Part shown: positions 1 through 8,323 of the stretch, one piece after another
How the letters are laid out: every line of letters begins with the position of its first letter
How positions within the stretch are numbered: position 1 is the stretch's first letter
DNA from: Nonomuraea guangzhouensis
GTDB lineage: Bacteria > Actinomycetota > Actinomycetes > Streptosporangiales > Streptosporangiaceae
DNA: 64,000 bases
Reading direction: 5' to 3'
NCBI RefSeq assembly: GCF_019396345.1
Contig: NZ_JAHKRM010000013.1
Location: 271,152 to 335,151 of the forward strand
Translations under genes and position numbers: made by a program
Notes under the pieces: generated by a model
Told to the model about the DNA's origin: nothing
The model's input: the letters and a program-made list of their open reading frames with translations, nothing else
The model's database searches: none

Positions 1-2
1 GC

Positions 3-191
3 GACGAGCGGCTGATCGACGGGCTGGGCAACGGGCGCTTCGCCAGGTCGCTGTTCGAGCGCGCGGCCATGCGCCGTGACGTACGGCTCGCCGCGCTGGC
101 GGGCGGCGGCGGCTCGGCCAGCTCGGCCGAGCTGACGACTATCACCAGCGACGATGTCCGCATGGCCGTGGACGAACTTTCCGGACGTTAA
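3..191 (+). CDS. C-terminal end of a CbxX/EccA-like AAA ATPase (partial)
   Basis: The reading frame is open from the window edge to TAA at 189-191, giving the last 62 residues of a protein. The piece GNGRFARSLFERAAMRRDVR resembles the helical lid after the AAA core in CbxX/CfqX and EccA-type ATPases, where a conserved Gly-Asn-x-Arg-Phe precedes an arginine-rich helix. The tail ends in a Ser/Gly-rich linker and a short helix (TSDDVRMAVDEL). Walker motifs would lie upstream of the window, so the family call rests on the lid alone. The gene ends 89 bp before the transporter operon and may be unrelated to it. Confidence 0.6.
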   Translation, partial: DERLIDGLGNGRFARSLFERAAMRRDVRLAALAGGGGSASSAELTTITSDDVRMAVDELSGR

Positions 192-235
192 CCAGACTCC
201 AGTTTGGCAGTTCCGTGCGCCCCGATGCTCGCATG

Positions 236-255
236 GTGTAGCAATATGACTACAC
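236..255. promoter_or_regulatory. Inverted repeat upstream of the peptide ABC operon
   Basis: GTGTAG (236-241) and CTACAC (250-255) are perfect inverted 6-mers separated by 8 bases, in the 89-bp gap before the first permease gene. Position and symmetry fit a repressor operator. No regulator gene adjoins it, so the binding protein is unknown. Confidence 0.35.
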
Positions 256-280
256 ATCGTGCGCGCCGAAGGGGAGGGCG

Positions 281-1264
281 ATGGCGGGGTTCCTGGCCCG
301 CAGGCTGCTCAACTATCTGGTGCTAGTCGCCGTCGCAGCCAGCCTCGCCTACATGCTCGCGGCGAGTGCCCTCGATCCGCGCTCCAACTACGCGGACCGG
401 ACGCCCAAGCCGCCGCCGGCCGTCGTCGACGCGCAGCTCACCGAGCTCAACCTCAACGACCGGACGCCCCTGATCCAGCGCTACGCGACGTGGGCGGGCG
501 GCGTGGTGCAGGGCGACTTCGGCCGTACGGTGACCGGCGCGCCGGTCAACGAGGACCTCAAGCGGCGCATGGGCGTCACCTTCCGGCTGGTGCTGCTCGG
601 GCTCATCTGCGGCAGCCTGCTCGGGGTGGTCGTGGGGGCCGCCGCCGCGGTCAAGCAGTACGGGTGGTTCGACCGGCTGTCGACCGGGCTGTCGTTCCTG
701 GTGCTCGCGATGCCCGTGGTCGTGCTGGCCAACGTGCTGATCCTCATCGGCACCGCGGTCAACGAGCGGCTCGGCCACCGGCTCTTCCTGGTCAGCGGCG
801 AATACAGCGACGGGCTCGACACCGGTTTCTGGGGGACGGTGGCGGACCGGCTGAAACACCTGATCCTGCCGACGATCTCGCTGTCGCTGGGGCTCATCGC
901 GATCTTCAGCCGCTACCAGCGCAACACCATGCTCGACGTGCTCGGCGCCGACTTCGTCCGCACCGCCATGGCCAAGGGGCTGAGCAGGAGCCAGGCGCTC
1001 ATCCACCACGCCCTGCGCACCGCGCTGATCCCCGTCGCGACCTACTTCGCGTTCACCTTCGGCGCGCTGCTGACCGGCGCGACGTTCACCGAGAAGATCT
1101 TCGGCTGGCACGGGCTGGGCGAGCAACTGATCAACTCCATCTTCACCAACGACGTCAACACCGTGGCGGCCATCGCCTGCATCGCCGCCATCGCGGTGCT
1201 GTGCGCGTCCCTGGCGGCCGACCTGCTGCACGCCGCCCTCGACCCACGGGTGAGGGCCGGATGA
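281..1264 (+). CDS. ABC transporter permease, DppB/OppB type
   Basis: 327-residue inner-membrane permease of the peptide/nickel/opine importer family. An N-terminal membrane helix (FLARRLLNYLVLVAVAASLA) is followed by an extracellular loop and a BPD_transp_1 domain with about five more helices. The cytoplasmic coupling region reads LGADFVRTAMAKGLSRSQAL near residues 223-242, the EAA-type loop that contacts the ATPase. A strong Shine-Dalgarno GGGGAGGG at 271-278 supports the ATG at 281. Its TGA overlaps the next ATG (ATGA), so it is translationally coupled to the second permease. It is the first gene of a B-C-DF-A operon; the substrate is probably a peptide or similar small molecule, but this cannot be read from the permease. 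Confidence 0.93.
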   Translation: MAGFLARRLLNYLVLVAVAASLAYMLAASALDPRSNYADRTPKPPPAVVDAQLTELNLNDRTPLIQRYATWAGGVVQGDFGRTVTGAPVNEDLKRRMGVTFRLVLLGLICGSLLGVVVGAAAAVKQYGWFDRLSTGLSFLVLAMPVVVLANVLILIGTAVNERLGHRLFLVSGEYSDGLDTGFWGTVADRLKHLILPTISLSLGLIAIFSRYQRNTMLDVLGADFVRTAMAKGLSRSQALIHHALRTALIPVATYFAFTFGALLTGATFTEKIFGWHGLGEQLINSIFTNDVNTVAAIACIAAIAVLCASLAADLLHAALDPRVRAG

Positions 1265-2136
1265 CGCTGCTCACCGCCAGCAGGGCGCCCTCACGGCTGC
1301 GGGTGGTCGCCTGGCGCTTCTTCCAGTCCGCGCAGGGGCGGATCGGCTTCGCCGTGCTCGTGCTGCTGTTCCTGCTGGCCTTCGCCGGGCCGGGCTTCAG
1401 CCTGTGGTCCTACACCGACAAGGACTTTACGGCCTTCCTCAGCCCGCCGTCGGCCGAGCACTGGTTCGGCACGCTGCAGACCGGCGCCGACGTCTACGCG
1501 GTGACGCTGCGCGGCATGCGTAAGTCGCTGATCGTCGGGCTGCTGGCGGCGCTCATCTCCACCGCGCTGGCCGCCGTCGTGGGGGCGTTCGCCGGCTACT
1601 TCCCCGGCTGGCCCGACCGGCTGCTCACCTGGGGCACCGACCTGCTCCTGGTGCTGCCCGCGTTCCTGGTCCTGGCCGTCATGTCGCCGCTGTTCGGGGC
1701 GGGGCAGTGGGTGCTGTTCGTGATCATGCTGGCGCTGTTCCTCTGGATGGTCACCTCGAAGATCGTCAGAGGGATGACGATCTCGCTGAAGCAGCGGGAG
1801 TTCATCCAGGCCGCCCGGTTCATGGGCGTCTCGCCGGTACGCATCATCTTCCGGCACATCATCCCCAACCTGTCGTCGCTGCTGATCGTCGACGCCACCC
1901 TCAACGTCAGCGCGGCCATCCTCACGGAGACCTCGCTGTCCTACTTCGGCTTCGGCATCCAGCCACCCGACGTCTCCTTCGGCACGCTCATCGCCGACGG
2001 CTCCAGGACCGCCATCTACGCGCCGTGGACGTTCTGGTTCGTCGCCGGGCTGCTGGTGATCACCGTGCTCGCGGTCAACCTCATCGGCGACGCGCTGCGC
2101 GACGCGTTCGACCCCGCCTCCCAGAGGCCGCGGTGA
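1261..2136 (+). CDS. ABC transporter permease, DppC/OppC type
   Basis: 291 residues; start ATG at 1261 overlaps the upstream stop by 4 bp. The N-terminal cytoplasmic stretch and first helix (IGFAVLVLLFLLAFAG) precede a BPD_transp_1 domain. The EAA-loop equivalent is REFIQAARFMGVSPVRIIFR around residues 180-199, followed by HIIPN, typical of DppC proteins. The C-terminus has the family's FGTLIADG stretch and a last helix ending in GDALRDAFDP. It forms the heterodimeric channel with the preceding permease. The stop overlaps the GTG of the ATPase gene (GTGA), so the run continues as one coupled unit. Confidence 0.93.
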   Translation: MTLLTASRAPSRLRVVAWRFFQSAQGRIGFAVLVLLFLLAFAGPGFSLWSYTDKDFTAFLSPPSAEHWFGTLQTGADVYAVTLRGMRKSLIVGLLAALISTALAAVVGAFAGYFPGWPDRLLTWGTDLLLVLPAFLVLAVMSPLFGAGQWVLFVIMLALFLWMVTSKIVRGMTISLKQREFIQAARFMGVSPVRIIFRHIIPNLSSLLIVDATLNVSAAILTETSLSYFGFGIQPPDVSFGTLIADGSRTAIYAPWTFWFVAGLLVITVLAVNLIGDALRDAFDPASQRPR

Positions 2137-4157
2137 CCCCCGTCCTGGAGGTCACCGACCTCAACGTCTCCTTCGGCGACGTGCTCGCCGTACGCGGTGT
2201 CGGCTATTCGGTAGGCCAGGGCGAGGTGCTCGGCATCGTCGGCGAGTCGGGCTCCGGCAAGTCCGTCACCGCGGCCGCGGTCATGGGCCTCCTGCCGCCG
2301 GGCGCCAAGGTCACCGGCTCCGTGCGGCTGCACGGCAAGGAGCTGATCGGCGCCCGGCAGCGGGAGCTGACCGCCTTCCGCGGCAAGACCATGTCGATGG
2401 TCTTCCAGGACCCGCTGTCCGCGCTGACCCCCGTCTACCGGGTGGGCGACCAGATCGCCGAGGCCGTGCGCATCCACCAGAAGGTGACCAAGGAGCAGGC
2501 CGCGGTCAAGGCCGTCCAACTCCTCGACCTGGTCGGCATCCCCAACCCGGCGGAGCGGGCCCTGGCCTTCCCGCACGAGTTCTCCGGCGGCATGCGGCAG
2601 CGCGCGGTGATCGCGATGGCCATCGCCAACGACCCCGACGTGATCATCTGCGACGAGCCCACGACCGCGCTCGACGTCACCATCCAGGCGCAGGTGCTCG
2701 AAGTGCTGAAGAAGGCGCAGCGGGAGACGGGCGCCGCGATCGTCATGATCACGCATGATCTCGGGGTGGTGGCCGGGTTCGCCGACCGGGTGCTGGTGAT
2801 GTACGCGGGCCGGCCGGTCGAGGTGGGCGACGTGGACGACATCTACTACGCGCCGCGCATGCCCTACACCGTCGGGCTGCTCAGCTCGATCCCGCGCGTC
2901 GACAGGGACGGGCGGCAGCCGCTCGTGCCCATCGAGGGCGCGCCGCCGTCGCCCGCGGCGCTGCCGCCGGGCTGCCCGTTCGCGCCGCGCTGCCCGATGC
3001 GGGTGGACGCCTGCGACGCGGCCGAGCCGCCGCTGTTCGAGGTCGGGCCGGCGCACCGGGCCGCGTGCATCCGCTGGGAAGAGGTACGCCCGCGCGCCGC
3101 GGCCAAGCACGCGGTCCCCGTCCACCCCGGCGAGGGACGGCCGCGCCAGGACCGGCAGGCGGTGCTGGAGGTCGACGGGCTGGTCAAGCACTATCCGCTG
3201 CTGCGGGGATCGGTGTTCAAGCGCAGGGTCGGCACCGTCCACGCGGTGGCGGGCGTCAGCTTCGACGTACGCGAGGGCGAGACGCTCGGGCTCGTCGGCG
3301 AGTCGGGCTGCGGCAAGACCACGACGCTGATGGAGATCCTGGAGCTGACCGAGCCGCAGGAAGGCCGCATCGTCGTGCTCGGGCACGACACCGCGCGGCT
3401 CGGCGGCGCGGACCGGATGGCGATCCGCCGTGACATGCAGGTCGTCTTCCAGGACCCACTCGCCTCCCTCGACCCGCGCATGACCGTCTACGACATCCTG
3501 GCCGAGCCGCTGCGCGCCCACGGCAGGGGCAATCCGGGCATGCGGGTGGCCGAGCTGCTCGACCTGGTCGGACTCGACGCCTCCCACGCCGCCCGCTACC
3601 CCCAGGACTTCTCCGGCGGGCAGCGGCAGCGCATCGGCATCGCCCGCGCGCTCGCGCTCGAACCCCGGCTCCTGGCGCTCGACGAGCCGGTCTCCGCGCT
3701 CGACGTGTCGATCCAGGCCGGCGTGATCAACCTGCTCGACGCGCTGAAGACCGAGCTCGGGCTGTCCTACCTGTTCGTCGCGCACGACCTGGCCGTGGTG
3801 CGCCACATCGCCGACCGGGTGGCCGTCATGTACCTCGGCAGGATCGCCGAGATCGGGCAGGTCGACGCCGTCTACGGTGCCCCGGCGCACCCGTACACGC
3901 AGGCGCTGCTCTCGGCGATCCCGCTGCCCGACCCGGTCCGCGAGCGCTCACGCCGGCGGATCCTGCTCGAAGGCGATCTCCCCAGCCCGGCCCATCCCCC
4001 GTCGGGCTGCCGCTTCCGTACCCGGTGCCCGAAGTTCAGGGCCGCGCTGACCGACGACGAACGCGCCTTGTGCGTGACCGTCGAGCCTTCGGTGCGCCTG
4101 CTCGACCCGGACCAGGGCGCGGCCTGTCACTACGCCGAAAAGCTGGAAATAACTTAA
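2133..4157 (+). CDS. Fused dipeptide/oligopeptide ABC ATPase (DppD-DppF in one chain)
   Basis: 674 residues from GTG 2133, which overlaps the upstream stop. Two complete ABC ATPase domains lie in tandem. Domain 1 has Walker A GESGSGKS at residues 37-44, signature FSGGMRQR near 150 and Walker B VIICDEPTTALD, and ends in an oligopeptide-type Cys tail GCPFAPRCPMRVDAC. Domain 2 has Walker A GESGCGKT near 389, signature FSGGQRQR near 492, Walker B LLALDEPVSALD and a second Cys tail GCRFRTRCP near 625. The Cys tails are the oligo_HPY element, which can bind an iron-sulfur cluster in related proteins. In most bacteria DppD and DppF are separate genes; here they form one protein. It drives import through the two permeases encoded just upstream. 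Confidence 0.93.
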   Translation: MTPVLEVTDLNVSFGDVLAVRGVGYSVGQGEVLGIVGESGSGKSVTAAAVMGLLPPGAKVTGSVRLHGKELIGARQRELTAFRGKTMSMVFQDPLSALTPVYRVGDQIAEAVRIHQKVTKEQAAVKAVQLLDLVGIPNPAERALAFPHEFSGGMRQRAVIAMAIANDPDVIICDEPTTALDVTIQAQVLEVLKKAQRETGAAIVMITHDLGVVAGFADRVLVMYAGRPVEVGDVDDIYYAPRMPYTVGLLSSIPRVDRDGRQPLVPIEGAPPSPAALPPGCPFAPRCPMRVDACDAAEPPLFEVGPAHRAACIRWEEVRPRAAAKHAVPVHPGEGRPRQDRQAVLEVDGLVKHYPLLRGSVFKRRVGTVHAVAGVSFDVREGETLGLVGESGCGKTTTLMEILELTEPQEGRIVVLGHDTARLGGADRMAIRRDMQVVFQDPLASLDPRMTVYDILAEPLRAHGRGNPGMRVAELLDLVGLDASHAARYPQDFSGGQRQRIGIARALALEPRLLALDEPVSALDVSIQAGVINLLDALKTELGLSYLFVAHDLAVVRHIADRVAVMYLGRIAEIGQVDAVYGAPAHPYTQALLSAIPLPDPVRERSRRRILLEGDLPSPAHPPSGCRFRTRCPKFRAALTDDERALCVTVEPSVRLLDPDQGAACHYAEKLEIT

Positions 4158-4159
4158 GC

Positions 4160-4166
4160 GGGAGGA
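4160..4166 (+). promoter_or_regulatory. Shine-Dalgarno of the peptide-binding lipoprotein
   Basis: GGGAGGA lies 8 bases before ATG 4175 and fixes the start of the binding protein, whose frame is also open upstream inside the ATPase gene. Confidence 0.7.
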
Positions 4167-4174
4167 TTCGCTCG

Positions 4175-5875
4175 ATGAAAGCATCACGTCTGATCACGGC
4201 CGCCGCCCTGGCCGGATCGCTGTGCGTGGCGGGCTGCGGCGGCGGCCCCGGGGGCCACGGCGGCGTCGCCGGCGGCTCGCGGGGGGACGAGATGGGCTTC
4301 AAGGCGTACGACATCAACCCGCAGCCGCGTGACAAGGTCAAGGACGGCGGCACGCTGCGCTGGGGCATCAACGAGTTCCCCACCCAGTGGAACCGCAACC
4401 ACGTCGACGGCAACCTCGCGGTGGCCGCGCTGGTCAGCAACGCGCTGCTGCCCGCGCCGTTCAGATCCGACGAGAAGGCGGACATCACCCCCGACCCCAA
4501 CTACCTGCTCGGCGCCGAGGTCACCGATCGCGACCCGCAGCAGGTCGTCACCTACACGCTCAACCCCAAGGCCAAGTGGTCCGACGGCAAGCCGATCACC
4601 TGGGCCGACTACCAGGCCCAGTGGAAGGCGCTCAACGGGACCAATCCCGCCTTCCACATCGTCTCGTCCACCGGCTACCAGGACATCTCCGACGTACGGC
4701 GGGGCCGCGACGACTACTCGGTCGTGGTGACCTTCTCCCGGCCCTTCGGCGACTGGAAGTCGCTGTTCGGCCCGCTGCTGCCGGCCTCCACCAACGGGAC
4801 GCCCGAGGCCTACAACACCGCCTGGCTGAACAAGATCCCGGTGACCGCCGGGCCGTTCAAGTTCAAGGCCTTCGACCAGACGGCGAAGACGATCACGATC
4901 GTCCGCGACGACAGCTGGTGGGGCGACCGGCCGAAGCTCGACCAGATCATCTACCGCGCCTCCGAGCAGGACTCGCTGGTGGGCGCGTTCAGCAACGGCG
5001 AACTCGACATCGCCGACGTCGGCCCGTCGGCGCCCGACTACGCACGCGCCAAGTCCACCCCGGGCGCGGCCGTGCGGCAGGCGGCGGGCCCCGACTTCCG
5101 CCACTTCACCTTCAACGGCTCCAGCGACCTGCTGAAGGACCAGCGGGTCAGGCAGGCCATCCAGCTCGGCATCAACCGCCAGGCGATCGCCCAGTCCGAC
5201 CTGCAGGGCCTCGACTGGCCGATCACCCTGCTGAACAACCACTTCTTCATGAACACCCAGGAGGGCTACCAGGACAACGCCGGCGCCGCGGGCGCCTACG
5301 ACCCGGCCCAGGCCAAGCGGCTGCTCGACGCGGCGGGCTGGCGGGTGGCGGCCGGGGGCGTCCGCCAGAAGGACGGCAAGTCGCTCGACCTGCGCTTCGT
5401 GGTCCCGTCGGGCATACAGATCAGCAAGTCGGAGGGCGAACTTGCCCAGAACATGCTCACGCAGATCGGCGTCAAGCTCACCATTCAGGCCGTGCCCAGC
5501 GACGACTTCTTCACCAAGTACGTCATCCCCGGGAACTTTGACATCACCCCGTTTGCGTACATTGGCACGCCTTTTCCGGTTTCGAGTAGTTATGGGATCT
5601 ACGCGAATTCCCCGAACGGGCAGACCTGGAACGCCAACTTCGGCCGCGTGGGGTCGCCCGAGATCGACGCGGCGATGAACAAGGCCGGCCAGAACCTGGA
5701 CCTGAAGCAGGCCCACGCGGACACGAACGCGGCCGACAAGCTGATCTGGCAGGAGGTCAACGTGCTGCCGTTGTACCAGCGGCCGCAGAACGTGGCGGCT
5801 CGGGCGACGCTGGCCAACGTGGGGGCCCGCGGCTTCTACGACCTGCGCTACCAGGACATCGGCTTCACCCGCTGA
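4175..5875 (+). CDS. Solute-binding lipoprotein of the peptide ABC importer (SBP_bac_5)
   Basis: 566 residues. The signal peptide MKASRLITAAALAGSLCVAGC ends in a lipobox VAGC, so the mature protein is a membrane-anchored lipoprotein on the outer face. The body is a family-5 extracellular solute-binding protein: TLRWGINEFP near the start, SDGKPITWADYQAQWKA (family-5 substrate-cleft region), RVRQAIQLGINRQAIA, and a C-terminal LPLYQRP. It is the last gene of the importer operon, 17 bp after the ATPase stop. This long family-5 class binds oligopeptides, nickel chelates or plant-derived compounds; the ligand is not predictable here. Codons between about 5537 and 5610 are unusually rich in T-ending forms compared with the rest of the gene. 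Confidence 0.93.
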   Translation: MKASRLITAAALAGSLCVAGCGGGPGGHGGVAGGSRGDEMGFKAYDINPQPRDKVKDGGTLRWGINEFPTQWNRNHVDGNLAVAALVSNALLPAPFRSDEKADITPDPNYLLGAEVTDRDPQQVVTYTLNPKAKWSDGKPITWADYQAQWKALNGTNPAFHIVSSTGYQDISDVRRGRDDYSVVVTFSRPFGDWKSLFGPLLPASTNGTPEAYNTAWLNKIPVTAGPFKFKAFDQTAKTITIVRDDSWWGDRPKLDQIIYRASEQDSLVGAFSNGELDIADVGPSAPDYARAKSTPGAAVRQAAGPDFRHFTFNGSSDLLKDQRVRQAIQLGINRQAIAQSDLQGLDWPITLLNNHFFMNTQEGYQDNAGAAGAYDPAQAKRLLDAAGWRVAAGGVRQKDGKSLDLRFVVPSGIQISKSEGELAQNMLTQIGVKLTIQAVPSDDFFTKYVIPGNFDITPFAYIGTPFPVSSSYGIYANSPNGQTWNANFGRVGSPEIDAAMNKAGQNLDLKQAHADTNAADKLIWQEVNVLPLYQRPQNVAARATLANVGARGFYDLRYQDIGFTR

Positions 5876-5881
5876 CCGGCC

Positions 5882-6031
5882 TCAGTGCCGCTTCGAGCGC
5901 AACCGGTCCAGGAACTGGCGGGCCTTGCGCTGGTTGTTCGGGTCTCTGGCCATGCGCTTGGCCTTCTCGATGTTCTGTCGGCCTTTGGGGCTGCGCAGGT
6001 ACGCGCGCACCCGGTCCATGAGGGTTGCCAT
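5882..6031 (-). CDS. Small basic conserved actinobacterial protein
   Basis: 49 residues starting MATLMDRVRAYLRSPKGRQN and ending FLDRLRSKRH. It is strongly basic, predicted helical, and has no signal peptide or membrane segment. I recognise the pattern as a small conserved actinobacterial hypothetical with no assigned function. The ATG at 6031 is preceded by an AGGGGA Shine-Dalgarno at good spacing. The frame is open further upstream, but that part has shadow-like arginine-rich composition. It lies 29 bp behind the sugar-binding protein on the same strand and may be read through from that operon. Confidence 0.7.
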   Translation of the reverse strand: MATLMDRVRAYLRSPKGRQNIEKAKRMARDPNNQRKARQFLDRLRSKRH

Positions 6032-6060
6032 GCGCGTTCCCCTACCCAGGCAGGCCGGCC

Positions 6061-7209
6061 TCAGCCGTTCCAGATCCGCTCGTAGGCCGCGCGATAGCCC
6101 GGGGGGTCCCACGACGCGGTGCCGTCGACGTTCTGCGTCGTGGTCAGGTGCACGGGCGGGACGTAGCCGCTCGGGGGCTGACCGGCGAACGCGCGGTTGA
6201 ACTCGTCGACGATCTGGCTGCCCTGCGCGTTCAACGGCTCGGGCACGGTCGCCGCCTGGAACTGCCGGTCTCGGATGCGCTGGAACGCCGACGGGTCGCC
6301 GTCACCCGCGCCGATCGAGAAGGGGGCCCCGTCGCCCGCCTTGCCCGCGGCGCGCAGGGCCGCCGCCGCGTCGGCGAAGTAGAGGTCGTTGATGGCGACC
6401 GAGTAGGTCCATCGATCACCGAAGCGCGACACGAGCGCGGAGACCGCCTGAGGCGTACGGCTGCCCGTGTCGGGAAGCGGGATGTTCTGGTAGGAGAGCA
6501 GCTTGACGCTGGAACAGCTCAGCAGGGTCTTCTTGATCAGTTGTGACTTGTTCTCCGCGAAGGGGATCGAGGAGTCGGTGAAGATGACGGCTCCGGCGGT
6601 CCCGTTCGACTGGGCGATGATCCAGTACGCGCTGATCCGCGCGACGTCCTCCACCCGGGTGGTGATGTTGGTGAAGAGCCTCGGATTCTGGCTGGGCCCG
6701 GGCCGGCTCGTCGCGTGCCACCCGATCAACGGGATGTTCGCGTCGTTGGCCTGCTCGACCTGCTCGGCCGTGGAGTTGGGGTCGAAGCCGCCGATGACGA
6801 TCCCCGACGGGCGCAGGGCGATGGCCTGGCCGAAGGCCGCCCGTATGCCGGCGGGAGTGCCCTGACCGTCGATCACCCGGACGTCCCAGCCGATGGACCG
6901 CGCGGCTTCCTCCACCCCCTTGGCCGTGCCCGCGACACCGGGATTGATCATGGCCTCCGCGACGAACACGATGCTCTTGCCCCGGACCGCGGGTGGCCCG
7001 CTCGTGGGGCCGTCCCAGGCGTCGACGCCCTCGGCCCGCGCGACGGCCTGCTTGGCCACGTCCAGGACACCGGGGCAGGTGCTCGTCGGCCGCCCGGGAT
7101 CGGGGGTGGGAGCCAGGCTGGACGAGGCGCGCGAGCAGCCGCCGACGAGCACGGCGGCCACCGCCAGCGCTGACGCGGTGCGCGAGAAGCGGTTTCGGGT
7201 GCGGTTCAC
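6061..7209 (-). CDS. Sugar-type ABC solute-binding lipoprotein (Peripla_BP_4)
   Basis: 382 residues from GTG 7209, with GAGGAG just upstream. The signal peptide (VNRTRNRFSRTASALAVAAV) runs to a lipobox LVGGC. The mature protein has the two-lobed RbsB/LacI-like fold: KSIVFVAEAMINPGVAGTAKGVEEAARSIG is the characteristic first strand-helix pair, followed by a second-lobe segment with GAVIFTDSSIPFAENK. Ligands of this class are usually monosaccharides or autoinducer-like molecules, bound outside the cell and delivered to a CUT2 permease. It lies 10 bp after the permease stop in the same operon. The long 230-residue middle without an obvious sugar consensus means the ligand is open. Confidence 0.9.
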   Translation of the reverse strand: MNRTRNRFSRTASALAVAAVLVGGCSRASSSLAPTPDPGRPTSTCPGVLDVAKQAVARAEGVDAWDGPTSGPPAVRGKSIVFVAEAMINPGVAGTAKGVEEAARSIGWDVRVIDGQGTPAGIRAAFGQAIALRPSGIVIGGFDPNSTAEQVEQANDANIPLIGWHATSRPGPSQNPRLFTNITTRVEDVARISAYWIIAQSNGTAGAVIFTDSSIPFAENKSQLIKKTLLSCSSVKLLSYQNIPLPDTGSRTPQAVSALVSRFGDRWTYSVAINDLYFADAAAALRAAGKAGDGAPFSIGAGDGDPSAFQRIRDRQFQAATVPEPLNAQGSQIVDEFNRAFAGQPPSGYVPPVHLTTTQNVDGTASWDPPGYRAAYERIWNG

Positions 7210-7219
7210 GCTCGGCTCC

Positions 7220-8323
7220 TCACTCGGCGGGTGGAACGGTCCAGGGCGGTGGCGGGCCGCCGGCCGGTGTGGCGGCGGACTCGACCGACGCCTCCTCCGA
7301 CGGAGGTGGTGGCGTGCGGCGCGGCGCGCTCGGCCCCGTACGCAGCCGGCGCCGGGTCGTGTAGCCGACCAGCCCGACCGCGATGAGCAGGGTGACACCG
7401 TTGAACAGCGGCGTCACCCAGAAGTCCGCCCCCAGTTGGCTGATGCCCGACAGGCCGATCGCGAGGATGGCGACGGCGACGACGGTGCCGAGCGGGTTGG
7501 GCCGCCCGGCCCTGATCGCGGTGGAGCCGAGCAGGGCAGCGACGAACGCCGGCAGCAGGTAGTCGATCCCGACGCTCGGATTGCCGATCTGCTGCTGCGC
7601 GGCGAGCAGGACGCCCGCGGCGCCGGTGACCAGCCCGGAGCCGGTGAAAGCGTAGACGACGTACCGGCGGGTCGGGATCCCGATCAGGTCGGCGGCGCGC
7701 GGGTTGGAGCCGATGACGTAGAGGTAGCGGCCGAGGGGGAGGCGCTCGAGCACGATCCAGAGCACCGCGGCGAGGACGAGGACGTAGAACGCGGGCACCG
7801 GCAGGCCCAGGAACTTCGCCTCGGAGATGCCGATGAAGTCCGCGGGCAGGCCTTCGGAGTCGGGAACGATCCGGGCGCCCATGGTCACCCAGCCCGTGAT
7901 GGCGTACATGACGCTGCCGGTGCCCAGGGTGGCGATGAAGGAGTCGATCCGCGCGAACTCGACGAGCAGACCGTTGATCACGCCGGTGAGCGCTCCGCCG
8001 ATGAGCACGCCGAGGCAGGCCAGGGGCCATGGCCAGCCGACGGCGATGATGAGCTGCAGGGTCAGGACGTGCCAGAGCCCGAGGCCGTAGCCGATGGACA
8101 GGTCGAACTTCCCCGTGACGATGGGGATCATCGCGCCCAGTGCCAGCATCGCGGTGATCGAATGAGTCGACAGGATCGACCTCAGGTTGGCCATCGTGGG
8201 AAAGGTGTCCGGCAGGACGAGCGCGAACACGACGAACAGGACGACCGCCAGCGCGAGCAGTCCGTAGCTGCCGATGAGGTGGCCGGCGGTGGGCCGTCGC
8301 CGGCGCGGGAGCCCCGTGGTCAT
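7220..8323 (-). CDS. CUT2 sugar ABC transporter permease (RbsC-like)
   Basis: 367 residues with about nine to ten hydrophobic segments, starting with LIGSYGLLALAVVLFVVFAL. FPTMANLRSILSTHSITAMLALGAMIPIVTGKFDLSIG is the typical N-terminal BPD_transp_2 region, and GSNPRAADLIGIPTRRY is the conserved cytoplasmic coupling loop that docks on the ATPase. The C-terminal 40 residues are a Pro/Glu-rich cytoplasmic tail ending PPPPWTVPPAE, which RbsC proteins normally lack. The start overlaps the ATPase stop (ATGA). It forms the membrane channel for the neighbouring binding protein. Confidence 0.92.
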   Translation of the reverse strand: MTTGLPRRRRPTAGHLIGSYGLLALAVVLFVVFALVLPDTFPTMANLRSILSTHSITAMLALGAMIPIVTGKFDLSIGYGLGLWHVLTLQLIIAVGWPWPLACLGVLIGGALTGVINGLLVEFARIDSFIATLGTGSVMYAITGWVTMGARIVPDSEGLPADFIGISEAKFLGLPVPAFYVLVLAAVLWIVLERLPLGRYLYVIGSNPRAADLIGIPTRRYVVYAFTGSGLVTGAAGVLLAAQQQIGNPSVGIDYLLPAFVAALLGSTAIRAGRPNPLGTVVAVAILAIGLSGISQLGADFWVTPLFNGVTLLIAVGLVGYTTRRRLRTGPSAPRRTPPPPSEEASVESAATPAGGPPPPWTVPPAE

